Shown: positions 12,840 through 22,917 of the stretch, one piece after another | Layout of the letters: the number at the start of each line of letters is the position of its first letter | How positions within the stretch are numbered: position 1 is the stretch's first letter | The notes under the pieces: model-generated | Told to the model about the DNA's origin: nothing | What the model saw: only the letters and a program-made list of their open reading frames with translations | Databases searched by the model: none | Position numbers and translations under genes: made by a program | NCBI GenBank assembly: GCA_007644065.1 | Contig: VJWN01000009.1 | Span: 434,001-498,000, forward strand | Source: Margaritispora aquatica | Taxonomy: Eukaryota; Ascomycota; Leotiomycetes; Helotiales; Discinellaceae | Length of the DNA: 64,000 nucleotides | Direction: 5' to 3'

Positions 12840-14272
12840 TTACCGTTCACCCCGAGAGCTGAAATCCGACCAAGGTGAACTACCAGTCATGCCTGCGTTC
12901 TGCTCTTCCTCACCGAGAGTGGAAATGTTGGCATCTGCTTGCATATTATAGTCGTCTTGCTTGTCGACAAGGCTCTTGAAGCTGTTAGTAGAAGATTCAA
13001 TTCGGGGTTGTTCCTCTCCCTCGTTTTCAATATTCACCAACTCCTCTTCACAGTCGTCGAAGCTAGTATCTTCATCTTCGTCCTCCTCCTCGTCGCACTC
13101 CTGATTCTGATCATTATTCTCTTCATCAGAATACTCCTCGGGTGACTCAATATCATAGTCATCATCAGACTCGTGAAGTCCCCACGAGTCCCCACCAGAA
13201 GCTGCAGTGATATTTTGCTTGACCAAATCACCAGTATCGACGCCATGAGTGATGATCTGCTGGTCAATATCGGAGAATAGTGCAGCTGTAGGAAAGCGAG
13301 CAAAGAATCGAGCACGACTGAGGTTGATGAACGCTCGGACAATATTCATTTGCATACCACGCGATGCTTCCCAAGAAGAATTAGGATCAACCCCCAGCTC
13401 TTGAAAAATACCGTTCAAGTCATGATGGGAGGTAACCTGACGCATGATATACTCTTGAACACGGTTCGATCGCTCCAAGTGTCCCATTTGCTGGTCCATT
13501 CTCTCAACATTGGTAAACAATTCGATCTGGCATGCTTTGTAGTGCTTTAGAATGAAGTAGTTGTTAGCGTATAGAAGGGGATCCTCAAGTGACTTGGGCA
13601 GATGATTAGGTGTCTTCGAAACAAGCTTCTCGACAGTTCGAGTGATGGCAACATCAGAGGTATCTGCTGGTAGGATATGAACGACGGGGCAAGCAGTGAT
13701 GAGAAATTTGAAGACGAAGTCATGGCTGAGATGAATTCCAGAAGCCACAAGACCTTTCTTCAAGGTGATGATGTTTGAGATTGAAACATTCTTCGCAGCT
13801 CCATCATGATTTTTGCCCCAAATTTTCTACCGTTATGTCAAAACTGAAAACTGAAAACTCAAAGATAAAATCATGCCAGAAGAAAACATACCATGAAATT
13901 CTTGAGAACTTTTGTTGCGTCATCTCTGTCCATCTCCACATCGTCGTACGCAAAACTGGCCAGAGCAGGATACCACAAGTCGTCGGTCCATTTATTATCA
14001 CGTGCCTTGACACTTTCCCAAACTTCGAGCAGCTTCGAGATATAGTAGGGATTGTTCGTGGCACGGAAGTTTGCAGACATGAGAGTCATAGCTGCGGCGG
14101 CAGATCTCTCTTCCTTGAGGTCTTCATGGTCGAGACATCCAAAGGTGTCTTCGTAGATGTGACCCAGAACAGAGCACTGTAGGGAAGTCAGTTTCAATCT
14201 CCAACTCGATTCTCTGGATTGTCTGAGGCTGAGTGGAAACTTACCAAGATGGGTTGTGCTGCGACAGCCATG
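12840..14272 (-). CDS. Uncharacterised protein with acidic C-terminal region
   Basis: Three exons (14246-14272, 13892-14176, 12840-13826), all phase 0, with donors GTAAGT and GTATGT, give 432 aa. The first exon encodes only nine residues. The first 300 residues look globular and largely helical, with no signal peptide or membrane segment. Residues about 305-365 are dominated by Asp/Glu with few hydrophobic residues, and the last 60 are polar. Such acidic tails occur in nuclear and chromatin-associated proteins, but I recognise no domain and assign no function. Confidence 0.68.
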
Positions 14273-15578
14273 GTGAGCTGGGCAGATATTTTGAATCCGG
14301 GTAGATCGGTATGACCGAGATGTACGCAGATCGTGACTGTCAAGATACAGTGTAGATGCCGAGATCTAGGATGAGACAAAGTGTGTATGTATTGGAAGAT
14401 ATCGAAGAAAGAATCTTGTATGGTAGGATGGAAAGGATATGGAACTTGATCAAGATAGTGGTCGAGGTTTGTGGAATCGCCTTTTTAGCTTTCGTATCGC
14501 TTAATTAGGTAGGAGTTCAGGTCTAAAATCCATTCCCGACAATGGCGAGTGTATCATTAATGCTTCTGACGCCATGACAATTATTTGTTCATCTGAAAGT
14601 AAGAATGAAATTGTTAGAATGCCACAGATCCCTCTATGGTAAGAGAATCCTCCATAGTTCACATGTCCATGCCATCAAAGTGTCGTGATGGACTTAGCTT
14701 GTCACCTACAATTATGACGTCGTTCTTAGATCTGAACAACAATAGCATTTTATTCAAGTGCTACCTATGGAGAGAGTTTGGAAGCTGGAATAGAAGTATA
14801 ATCTTGTCCTCAACTCACGTCAGTTGAATTTCCTTGCAGGTCATACCGCCAAGGGTACGAAACCATGACTTCAAAGTCATGAGTGTTAAGTTATCAAGAT
14901 ATAATGATCCAGGCATCTTTTTCATATAGTTAATATCTCAATTCACCCTATATAAATAAAACTTTATGGCTTAAACGGGTTGTCTTTCTTCAAGGCAACC
15001 CTCTGAGATGAGGACAAGCACAGTGTCGCAATAAGCTTACAACCATCCTGTAGAAGTTTCTAGAGCTTTGTCAATTCTTGAGATGTGACACTCATTGCAA
15101 TGATTAAGGATAGTAGTTGATGTGTATCATAATCTTCAATTCTTGCACTTTAGATGCAGACACAATGCACCAGTCTCACTTTAGATATCTCCAAAAGCCC
15201 AATCATTTGTACACCAGAAGGGTCAAGCTCATCTTATTACCTCAATTTAAACGGTTTTTAGTGTTCGGGTTTCTGTGTGTTTGATACATCTTGGTGTGAT
15301 GCTGGCCACCTTAGACGCATTCTCTAAAAGACTGTTCTGTGAACCAGGGGTTATTCTGAATGAAGCTGAGGTATATAAAATTTTGTTGTGGAGCTTCAGG
15401 TTGACACATACGTGGAGACACCTTCAAAAGCTGTGCACTACAATCCAACTATCCATTGCTGCTCCTCCATCCAACTATCCATTGCTGCTCCTCCACGCAC
15501 CATGTGCACCGCATACAGTGTACAAAACCAACATTATCCAATATCCATAAACCATATTGGCTCTCCCAGAACTCACGT
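14273..15578. other. AT-rich intergenic region
   Basis: About 1.3 kb between two minus-strand genes. It should carry the promoter of the acidic-tail protein gene and the 3' region of the next gene. Its only notable structure is the perfect 26-bp tandem duplication listed separately. No coding frame looks convincing. Confidence 0.4.
15443..15494. repeat. Perfect 26-bp tandem duplication
   Basis: Two identical adjacent 26-bp copies (15443-15468 and 15469-15494), beginning atccaactatcc and ending gctgctcctcc. The absence of any mismatch suggests a recent slippage or duplication event. It lies just downstream of the stop codon of the neighbouring minus-strand gene, so it may fall in that gene's 3' untranslated region. 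Confidence 0.9.
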
Positions 15579-17071
15579 CTAATCCTCGGATACTTCAGCA
15601 TAATTCAAGCCATTATGCCCTCCCCAAGAATTCAGCATGGCTTCCCACTGCTTGTCTGTTAATATTGAGAATCCCTTTTCCGGTGCCCCACAAGAACCTC
15701 TTGGGTAATAGTCTCTCTCGTTGCCGTTGCCATTGGAGCCTAAACGTAGTGTTGCCTCCTGAATCTCTTGATACTTGACTCTCCTGTCATATCGTAGATC
15801 CTCATCAAAATCATATTCATATCCAGCAATGCCGAGGAAACGGCAACATTGGTCCTGTGTGTGAGAATCAAATGATGCATACCAATCATTCAGACCACCA
15901 ACAAGATCAGCGATCAAAAAAGTCGTCGGATAAGTATCAAGAAAACGCTGATTGCAGACCCACCCAAATCTCTTCAGTATCTTAGATTCCCTGCGATTCT
16001 GTTCATCCCATTTTGTCGTGGTGTAAATGTATCTATCGTAATTTTCAGCGTTGTCTACTATGTCTACGAAAGCGCCTGGGTCTGAATTTTCGATGCACTT
16101 GCTGAGATACCGCCAAGCTTCGAATTTGTGAATAGAATCTTGTACGGCTATTGCCTGTGTAAATCGTTTAACTTCAGCTATGTAAGACGCTTGAACGTGC
16201 TTAATTTTTCTCAAAACTTCCTGATTTTGTTCACTAAACTTCTCGCTTTCCTCAGGGAGAGGAGTTGGAAACCAAGCTTCGAAAATCTTATTTCTCGTGT
16301 CGATAGCGAGGGCACATGGATCAATCACTAACACACTGCTGAGTCCAATCGTCAGACAGCCTTCGTAAATAAAGTCCAGCACCATACTGTAAGGTATGAT
16401 TAGGTAGGCTTGACGTAATCCTTCTTTAAGAAACATAATTCTTTCCTCCAGTGTTGACGAGCCTTGGTTACTAAGTGCTTCACCCAAAAGAACCTATCCA
16501 ATATAGCGGATCAGAAAACCTGTGACAGAACCTTGCGAGGAAAATACAGTCGAATCTCAGAGCCCCGAGACTTACAGCTACAGGCTTCTGGATTGTCCAC
16601 ATTGAGTGTCGTGGAAGAGGACCCTTTCCACACCCAAACTCAAATAGTGCAGTCTCCAATGTTCCTATAATCTGCCATGTGCATGTGCCATTTGCGAGGA
16701 TCTCATGAATGCAGTCGAGTTGTGTCACAAAAAAAGGATTTCGGGTCTGGCTGAAGTAGTATAACAGCAAGTCAACTGCCTCTATTGCAGACTTCTCTGG
16801 CCAGTGTTTGGAGGCATTCCAGTCAAATAATTCGTCGTGCAATTCAAAAAGCAAGCCACGCTATTCGGCTCTTAAGCTTTGAGCTGCCAATGGGGTAAAT
16901 TAGAAGACCTACCAAACGATGCAGTGCATGCCGTTCTAACCACTCGCGATCAACCATTTTCCTAGTCGTAAGATGAGTCTTCTCGAGGAGTAGGGAAATA
17001 ACGCTGATATTGGAAAGGCGCTCGAGCAAGTGTTGCGAAATAGTGATGTTACCTATGTGATTTCCGATGAA
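15579..17071 (-). CDS. Uncharacterised protein, 5' end unresolved
   Basis: Three joined reading blocks (16913-17071, 16576-16860, 15579-16493) are linked by phase-0 introns with donors GTAGGT and GTAAGT. The open frame at the 5' side begins after a possible TAG acceptor at 17072 and has no ATG until 16957. Either translation starts at 16957 (414 aa) or a further upstream exon exists that I could not find. The product is soluble-looking, rich in aromatic and acidic residues, with no signal peptide or membrane span. It ends in a polar segment containing SNGNGNERDYYPRGS. I recognise no domain. Confidence 0.55.
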
Positions 17072-17753
17072 CTACTCTTGAAGGGTGTTTGGATCCGGAA
17101 AAGGTATGCCTCAACAGTAAGAAATATACGAAATGAATGCTGCTTAGAATTTTGATGTCATTATTATGAGAGTCCAAGCCATGCTCGTGAGTTTATTGCC
17201 GTGTTTTCCACCAAAGATTGACAAATAAGAAAGAGCAGTTGGACACCACACAAAGAAAGTACGAGCTAGAATGGCAAATACAAATAACTGATCTTGTGCA
17301 GTGAGTTCCAAATTTCTGGCTGCTCCTGAATGTCACTGGAGAAGAAAACAAGCTGCACTTCCAGCTACTTCAAGAATCGAGACTGGGGGAGACTTCCACA
17401 CAGAACCGAATGTCAATACACTAAACGCAGTCGTGCACTAGAAAAGCCCTAAAGCATACGCAGACTGCACCAGTGGAAGGAAAATATTGACAAAAAAGTC
17501 CCTTTTCACTTCTTCTCTCTGGTAATGACCAACACCTCACAAGTATTTTCTAGCTACCCACCTCCGGACTCCACAAAGTAATCATCATGTCACCATATCC
17601 ATAAAAACAAGATTGCTTTTAATTCGAAATTCGCATTGTGTTCATAGGCACCCGGCATTCATAGGCATCTATAGAACACAAGAATGCAGCCAATATCGCC
17701 CATCCGTAAAGCAAATCGAATCCCAGACCATGCCATGCAAAAAAACCATCCCT
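17072..17753. other. Intergenic region between an unknown gene and RPS5
   Basis: This stretch should contain the missing 5' exon, if any, of the unknown gene and the 3' untranslated region of RPS5. I searched the minus strand for an ATG exon ending in a donor that would join at 17071 and found none that is convincing. No repeats were seen. Confidence 0.4.
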
Positions 17754-18579
17754 TTACCGATTGCTCTTTGCGACACGCTCCAACTCGTCCTTCTTCTTGA
17801 TGGCATATGAGTTACTGCTTCCCTTGGCAGCGTTGATTAACTCTTCAGCCAAGCACTCAGCAACTGACTTGACGTTTCGGAATGCAGCCTCGCGAGCACC
17901 GATTGTGAGGAGAGCGATGGCCTGGTTGACACGGCGGAGAGGGGAAACATCAACAGCCTGGCGACGGACGGTACCTGCGGATCCGATACGGGTGGAGTCT
18001 TCACGGGGTCCGCAGTTGACAATGGCATCAACGGCGACCTGGATTGGGTTTTGATCGGTCATGATGTGGACCTGCAAATTGTTAGAAAATCCTTCTTCAA
18101 TTGTCCTATGTTGTGGAAATGACGTACGATCTCGAAAGCGTGGGCAACAATGCGAACAGCCATAAGCTTCTTTCCGTTGTTGCGACCGTTCATCATTAGA
18201 GAGTTGGTAAGACGCTCAATGATGGGGCAGTTGGCCTTTCTGAATCGCTTTGCGGCATAACGACCAGCAGAGTGGGAGATGTACACTGGGGCGCGGATCT
18301 GGATATAATCGCTGCAGATGCGCGTTAGCCATTAATTCGTGATTGCCCCTCATCTGCCAGCTCCCAATTCTCGCCCTTCAAGTATATGACCTCCAAACAA
18401 TCTGCAAGTATTTCCACCAGAGGGGATCCTTACGTCAAGGAGATATCGCGGATCTCAACATCCTCGTAGCTCCATTTGTTGAAGAGCTTGATCGAGCCAA
18501 CCTCTTTGATGACATCCTTTGGAAGAACTTCGTATGAGCCGGACTCAACCTCGACTTCAATCTCCTCGTTGTCGGACAT
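17754..18579 (-). CDS. rps5: 40S ribosomal protein S5 (uS7)
   Basis: Three exons (18434-18579, 18128-18311, 17754-18071), with donors GTAAGG and GTACGT, encode 215 aa, close to other fungal S5 proteins. The C-terminal half carries the uS7 signature: [34 protein letters not shown], then the [15 protein letters not shown] block. It ends in a basic tail [14 protein letters not shown] that reaches the mRNA channel. The acidic N-terminal extension (residues 1-15) is typical of eukaryotes. The protein binds 18S rRNA in the 40S head near the E site. It is transcribed divergently from RPS25 across a 243-bp gap, and its leader has a variant of the 13-nt element found in the other ribosomal genes here. 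Confidence 0.97.
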
Positions 18580-18598
18580 GTTGACGGTTTGGCGAAAG

Positions 18599-18611
18599 TG
18601 TTGTCGTTGAA
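18599..18611 (-). promoter_or_regulatory. Leader element variant upstream of RPS5
   Basis: On the minus strand this reads TTCAACGACAACA. It differs by two bases from the 13-mer shared by the RPS25 and RPL8 leaders. It lies about 19 nt before the RPS5 start codon. Confidence 0.4.
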
Positions 18612-18803
18612 GTGGTGAAGTCAAATCCCTAACTGATAAATTTCGAGGGTCGATTCTCCGATTCCCTCAATGTGTGGTTCCAAGCGAGATCACATGATAA
18701 AAGTGAATTTGGCTGTGAGCTAAACCTTTAACGGCCTAGCCTATTTCTAGAGGGGAATCAAGTCCACAAAGAGGATTTTGAACATTGAAGTCCGATAGAC
18801 AAA

Positions 18804-18816
18804 TTCATCGACAACC
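18804..18816 (+). promoter_or_regulatory. 13-nt leader element upstream of RPS25
   Basis: TTCATCGACAACC lies six nt before the RPS25 start codon and recurs exactly upstream of RPL8. It is a candidate initiator or leader element for coordinated expression of ribosomal protein mRNAs. Function is inferred from position and recurrence only. Confidence 0.45.
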
Positions 18817-18822
18817 GCAACC

Positions 18823-19433
18823 ATGGGTAAATATACTCTTTGAAAGTATTGTACACGTCTAACAATGCGCAGCACCAGCAAACACCGGCGCTAAGAAGCA
18901 AAAGAAGAAGGCAAGTTTGTCCCGTTATTTTCCTTTGAATCGCACAATTCGCACATGCATTGGGCTTTTTCGAGAGAGATGGATCTCGCAATATGTCCAA
19001 TGTCGCGAAGGCGTCAAAATCTTGGGTAGAACTTCTGCTAACAATTTCCACAGTGGTCCAAGGGAAAGGGTACGAACTCCGCGTTCACATAATCTTCAAC
19101 ATCGAAATTTAACACATTTTACAGTTAAGGACAAGGCCCAACACGCCGTCATCCTGGACAAGGCCATCTCCGACAAGCTCTACAAAGATGTCCAATCCTA
19201 CCGTCTCGTCACAGTTGCTGTTCTCGTCGATAGACTAAAGATCAACGGATCATTGGCAAGGAGATGTTTGGCAGATTTGGAGGAGAAGGGACAGATCAAG
19301 AAGGTCGTTGCACACAGCAAGTTGACTGTCTACAGTACGTCCTCCAATGCAACCTTTTCACAAGGAAATGTACAGTTACAGAATAGGAAATGCTAACTTG
19401 AATACAGCTCGTGCGGTTGCTGCTGCTGAGTAG
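18823..19433 (+). CDS. rps25: 40S ribosomal protein S25 (eS25)
   Basis: Five exons (18823-18826, 18873-18910, 19054-19069, 19125-19334, 19408-19433) encode 97 aa, matching the usual eS25 length. Exon 1 is only ATGG and exon 3 only 16 nt. The N-terminus is lysine-rich (KKQKKKWSKGKVKDKAQHAV). The conserved winged-helix part contains YKDVQSYRLVTVAVLVDRLK and SLARRCLADLEEKG, and the protein ends TRAVAAAE. eS25 sits in the 40S head and is needed for some internal-entry initiation. The second intron starts GCAAGT rather than GT; the only nearby GT would shift the frame. The gene is divergent from RPS5. Confidence 0.96.
18911..19053 (+). other. Non-canonical GC-AG intron in RPS25
   Basis: The intron runs from AAG|GCAAGTTTGT to CTGCTAACAATTTCCACAG|TGG. 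The rest of the donor (AG|GCAAGT) matches the U1-complementary consensus typical of GC-AG introns. The branch site TGCTAAC is strong. At 143 nt it is the longest intron of this gene. Phase 0 use restores the conserved KKKWSKGK sequence. Confidence 0.9.
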
Positions 19434-20102
19434 AGGATTCCATACCCAATTTCGACTACGATATCATGACCCTACACCAGCCGACCGTTCACACAATTCT
19501 TTAAGAAATCGAACCTCGCAGGACTGGAGGTAGATCTGGCAGAGGAAGGGCGCGGGAATGAGGGCATTTGCAAATGGATGGGCCATGGGAAACCCTTTGT
19601 TTTCGGTGTAGCATATGCTTTTTGCGGGCTCTCATGAAGGGGTGAGAAATGGAATACAAAATTCAACAGTACCTCGCTCTCTACAGAAAGTTCCAATGTG
19701 AAAATCAAGCCCTGCCCTATTGCACAAGATGCTTGTTTGTGGCGTGTAGCAATATATCTGAATCAGCACGCCGCAGACCTCGGATACCTTTCCAAGACAT
19801 CGTAACCGTCATCCGGTCCGGAAAGCCTCGCTCCCGAGCCTTTACGAGCCCAATTGCATCTTTACGAGTATTCTTCATAATGAAGTTCTCAATTCGGGAC
19901 TTCTCAATGGCTCCTTTCAAAGGTACCCTTCGTAGATCTCTCCACTTGGAGAAGGCTGAAAGCTAAATGCGAGACCGAGGCTACTAGTAGGAAGATATAA
20001 CACCACATCACTCGAACTCCTCACGTCTCCTGTTCACTTTCTTTTCTTTTCTCTACTAGTTGTCAATTCATCATCGTAGGCAAATACACATAGATATACA
20101 CA
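19434..20102. other. Intergenic region between RPS25 and the MAPR gene
   Basis: It should hold the RPS25 3' end and the promoter and leader of the downstream gene. A pyrimidine-rich tract (about 20030-20060, ttcactttcttttcttttctctac) lies just before the leader. No supported gene or repeat was seen. Confidence 0.4.
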
Positions 20103-21071
20103 ATGGCAGACGTACGCCAAAGAAAACAAGCTCCAGCGGCAGCAGAGAGTAAACCAACCCCCGCTGCTCGCGCAAAAGCGGAAGATAGTGCTTTCTCTAT
20201 TGTCGATACTCTGCGTGCTTTGGTTGGATTCCTGATCATATCGAGCGCTGTATCATACTTCATCACACGCGAAAGCTTTACATGGGGCGTTGCGAGACCA
20301 AGCTGGACAAAGCCAGAGGTCATTAAGTCGTGGCTCGTATGTCCTCTTTCCCCTTCTCCTCAACGACACATATCTAAGCACCTAAACAACCAAGGAACCC
20401 CTCCAAAGCAATGCTTCAAGCCAGCTAACACCGTTCTCCTACTAGGCCGGACCACAGCAATACACCGACGCAGATCTCCGTGCCTACGACGGCAGTGACC
20501 CCGATCCAACCAAACCCATCCTCCTCGCCATCAACGGTACTATCTACGATGTGTCCGCCGGACGCCGGCACTATGGACCAGGAGGCTCATACCACTTCTT
20601 TGCAGGAGCGGATGCCTCGCGGGCGTTCGTGACGAATTGCTTTGATGTCGACATCAATCCTGATATGCGTGGTGTCGAGGACATGTATATCCCGCTTGAT
20701 GACCCCAAGGTTGATAGCCTGTATGCGAGTGGGGAGCTGAAGAAGCTGAAGCAGTCGGAGAGGAAGCTCGCGAAGCTCGAGGTGCACAAAGCGTTAAAGC
20801 ATTGGTTAGTGGATTTTTTTGTGGTTTTGGGATTCATGGGAGCATCGATGGTGGGAGAAGTGCTTTAGAATGGAATTATGAGCAGAAGTATGGGACGAAT
20901 GCTAACATATGTTTATTCAGGACGGACTTCTTCGAGAAGAGCCCAAAATACCATAAAGTCGGCACTGTGAAGCGAGAGCCAGGCTGGGAGACCAAAGGCC
21001 CCAAGCCAACTCTTTGTGCGAAAGCTCAAGAGGGCAGGCCGAAGAGCAGAGCAAGACCTGCTGGGAAGTAG
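20103..21071 (+). CDS. Membrane-anchored cytochrome b5-like haem-binding protein (Dap1/MAPR family)
   Basis: Three exons (20103-20336, 20446-20804, 20921-21071), with donors GTATGT and GTTAGT, encode 247 aa. A basic N-terminal tail is followed by one membrane helix (about residues 38-57) and then the MAPR cytochrome-b5-like domain (about 80-195). That domain includes LLAINGTIYDVSAGRRHYGP and GGSYHFFAGADASRAF. The Tyr in the RRHYGPGG segment is in the usual place for the haem-ligating Tyr of this family. Fungal Dap1 binds haem and supports sterol-synthesis and other P450s at the ER. Two P450 genes are present elsewhere in the window, but no direct link is visible. The C-terminus is basic (RPKSRARPAGK). 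Confidence 0.9.
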
Positions 21072-21999
21072 ACGAAGTTGCTTTCAGTCTACACTGAGCC
21101 TTGCAGTTACACTTTCTTCGACTTGGACCAGGAGATATTAGAATCCTCTGCGGGTTTCTAGAATAGGAATTGGACGGGATTGTTTGAGATTTAAAGGGTA
21201 TGATGTGAAAAGGACATGGGGAGCTGGATGACTCTTCGTTGATGGGTGATTGATGGCTGAGGATGGCATCTGCTGGGACAACGTGGTGATGTATAGGATA
21301 TGGGGACTTGCTTCAGCTGTATATATTACCTGAATTTTTATGAATGAAAGAATTAAAAAGATACTTGAGAAAATGAAAACGGCGAAAAGTGCTCGTATTC
21401 GTGAAGTCTTCCATTGCTCTGCTTCGCGATATCTTTGCTGAGGTACAAATTTCACCCGTCAAGTTTCCCTACACAACCTCCCATGTAGCTGCATGTCTAT
21501 ATCCACAACCACTGATCAAGTGATCACACAAACAATTTTGACATCACTTTCGATTCCGTACCAGTTCAGGCATAGAGATCTCTTCAAATGGTGTACAGTT
21601 CCATATTGATCACAAATACACTTAGGCTAGGCGTTTAGCAAAGGTACATATGGGATCACATAAAAAGACGTCAAGTGAAGTAAAGTTAATATGCAATAAT
21701 CATCTAAATAAGTAGGTAAGGTAGGAACTGGTATATTTTCCCCCCATCTTTCCCATGCCTGCCTCGCGTCATCAAGAATCGCTTAGGGCCTCAATCATGT
21801 ACAGTACATCCAGGACTTCCATCCAGGTCGTGCTCCGGTCATTCATCCACATTTTACCAAACCCCAACAACAACACCAATTCAGAAATTAAACATCATCC
21901 AACTGACTGTACATACGTATGTGCATGAACAAATACCCACGACATCTACTACGCTCATCAAACGAGAAAACGAAACGAAAACGCCCATCAATCCACCGT
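21072..21999. other. Intergenic region between convergent genes
   Basis: About 0.9 kb between the stop codon of the MAPR gene and that of the cupredoxin gene. It should be mostly 3' untranslated sequence and spacer. No ATG-initiated frame of note, repeat or RNA gene was seen. Confidence 0.4.
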
Positions 22000-22917
22000 T
22001 TACAACAACAGACCCATAGCAAGGGCCAAAAGACCACCAAGTCCCAATCCCGCACTCGAGCCGATCGTCTTGGCGTTCGCAGCTGACGAAGCAGTGACTC
22101 TGGCTGGGCTGGTCGTAGCAGATGCCTCGGAGCCAGTGGTTCCTGATGCAGTTGCATCTGAGCCAGCAGCTGTGGATGCCAGGGTTGCAGTCTCGGTAGC
22201 GAGGGTAGTACCTGCAACGCTGGTGGTGGTTCCGCTTGATGGGGAGGAGGAGTTGGATGGGGAGTTGGAGGAGCCGGTTGAGCCACCTGGGAGGTTGACG
22301 GTGGAGAGCTTAGCGAGAGCTTGGTAGTTCTCGAGGGAGCGGGATGCGTTTGCGGCTGTGCTTGGGGGTTGTTAATTTTTATTCTCTGATGGGAGTGGCG
22401 GAGAAGTTGGAATTGCTTACTTCTCGTTGATAACCATGGTCATGCCATTTTGGCAGTGCTTTCCCTGGGAGCAGTAGATCCACATGGGTGTGGTGGCATT
22501 AATCATGATGGTATATGTAGGGACGTTTGTTGAGCTAGCAGACACTGGCATGAATCCGGAGAAGAAACCAGTGTTGTTGGAGTGCAGTGCGATGGGCTGG
22601 CATGGCTGATCGAAGGTTGACTGTGTGACGGTGTGGTTTGCAGGTGCGAATTGGAACTGCACCATATCACCCTTGGCGGCCTTGATGTTGTTTGGGAAGT
22701 ACTTGAGGGTTCCGTTGGACGAGCCGACCTTTACGACATGGACGGTCACGGCACCAGAGGTGCCTGTTGATGCTGCGGCGGTGCCAGAGACTGTGGAGGA
22801 GGACTTGGCTGTAATAAATATTAGCAGTTGATGTTGTGTGGTTGCGATTGAGTGAGACTTACCGAAAACGCTGGTCATGCTCAAGGCAGACAGAATGGCG
22901 AAGGTAGAGAATTGCAT
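22000..22917 (-). CDS. GPI-anchored secreted cupredoxin-like protein
   Basis: Three exons (22863-22917, 22421-22808, 22000-22360) encode 267 aa. The acceptor of the second intron is the CAAG at 22361, because the next AG would break the frame. A signal peptide covers residues 1-18. The cupredoxin domain (about 38-147) has His77 in APANHTVT and a C-x4-H-x4-M set (Cys131, His136, Met141), which is a complete type 1 copper site. A Ser/Thr-rich stalk follows. The C-terminus ends in a hydrophobic stretch (GLGLGGLLALAMGLLL) preceded by small residues, typical of a GPI signal. Similar fungal proteins are often expressed at the host or surface interface. Copper binding is inferred. Confidence 0.92.

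Larger units (their letters stand above)
18580..18822. promoter_or_regulatory. Bidirectional promoter between RPS5 and RPS25
   Basis: The start codons of two small-subunit ribosomal protein genes face away from each other across 243 bp. This short space must hold both promoters and both leaders, which suggests shared control and balanced output. No element beyond the leader motif at each end is identified with confidence. Confidence 0.75.
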
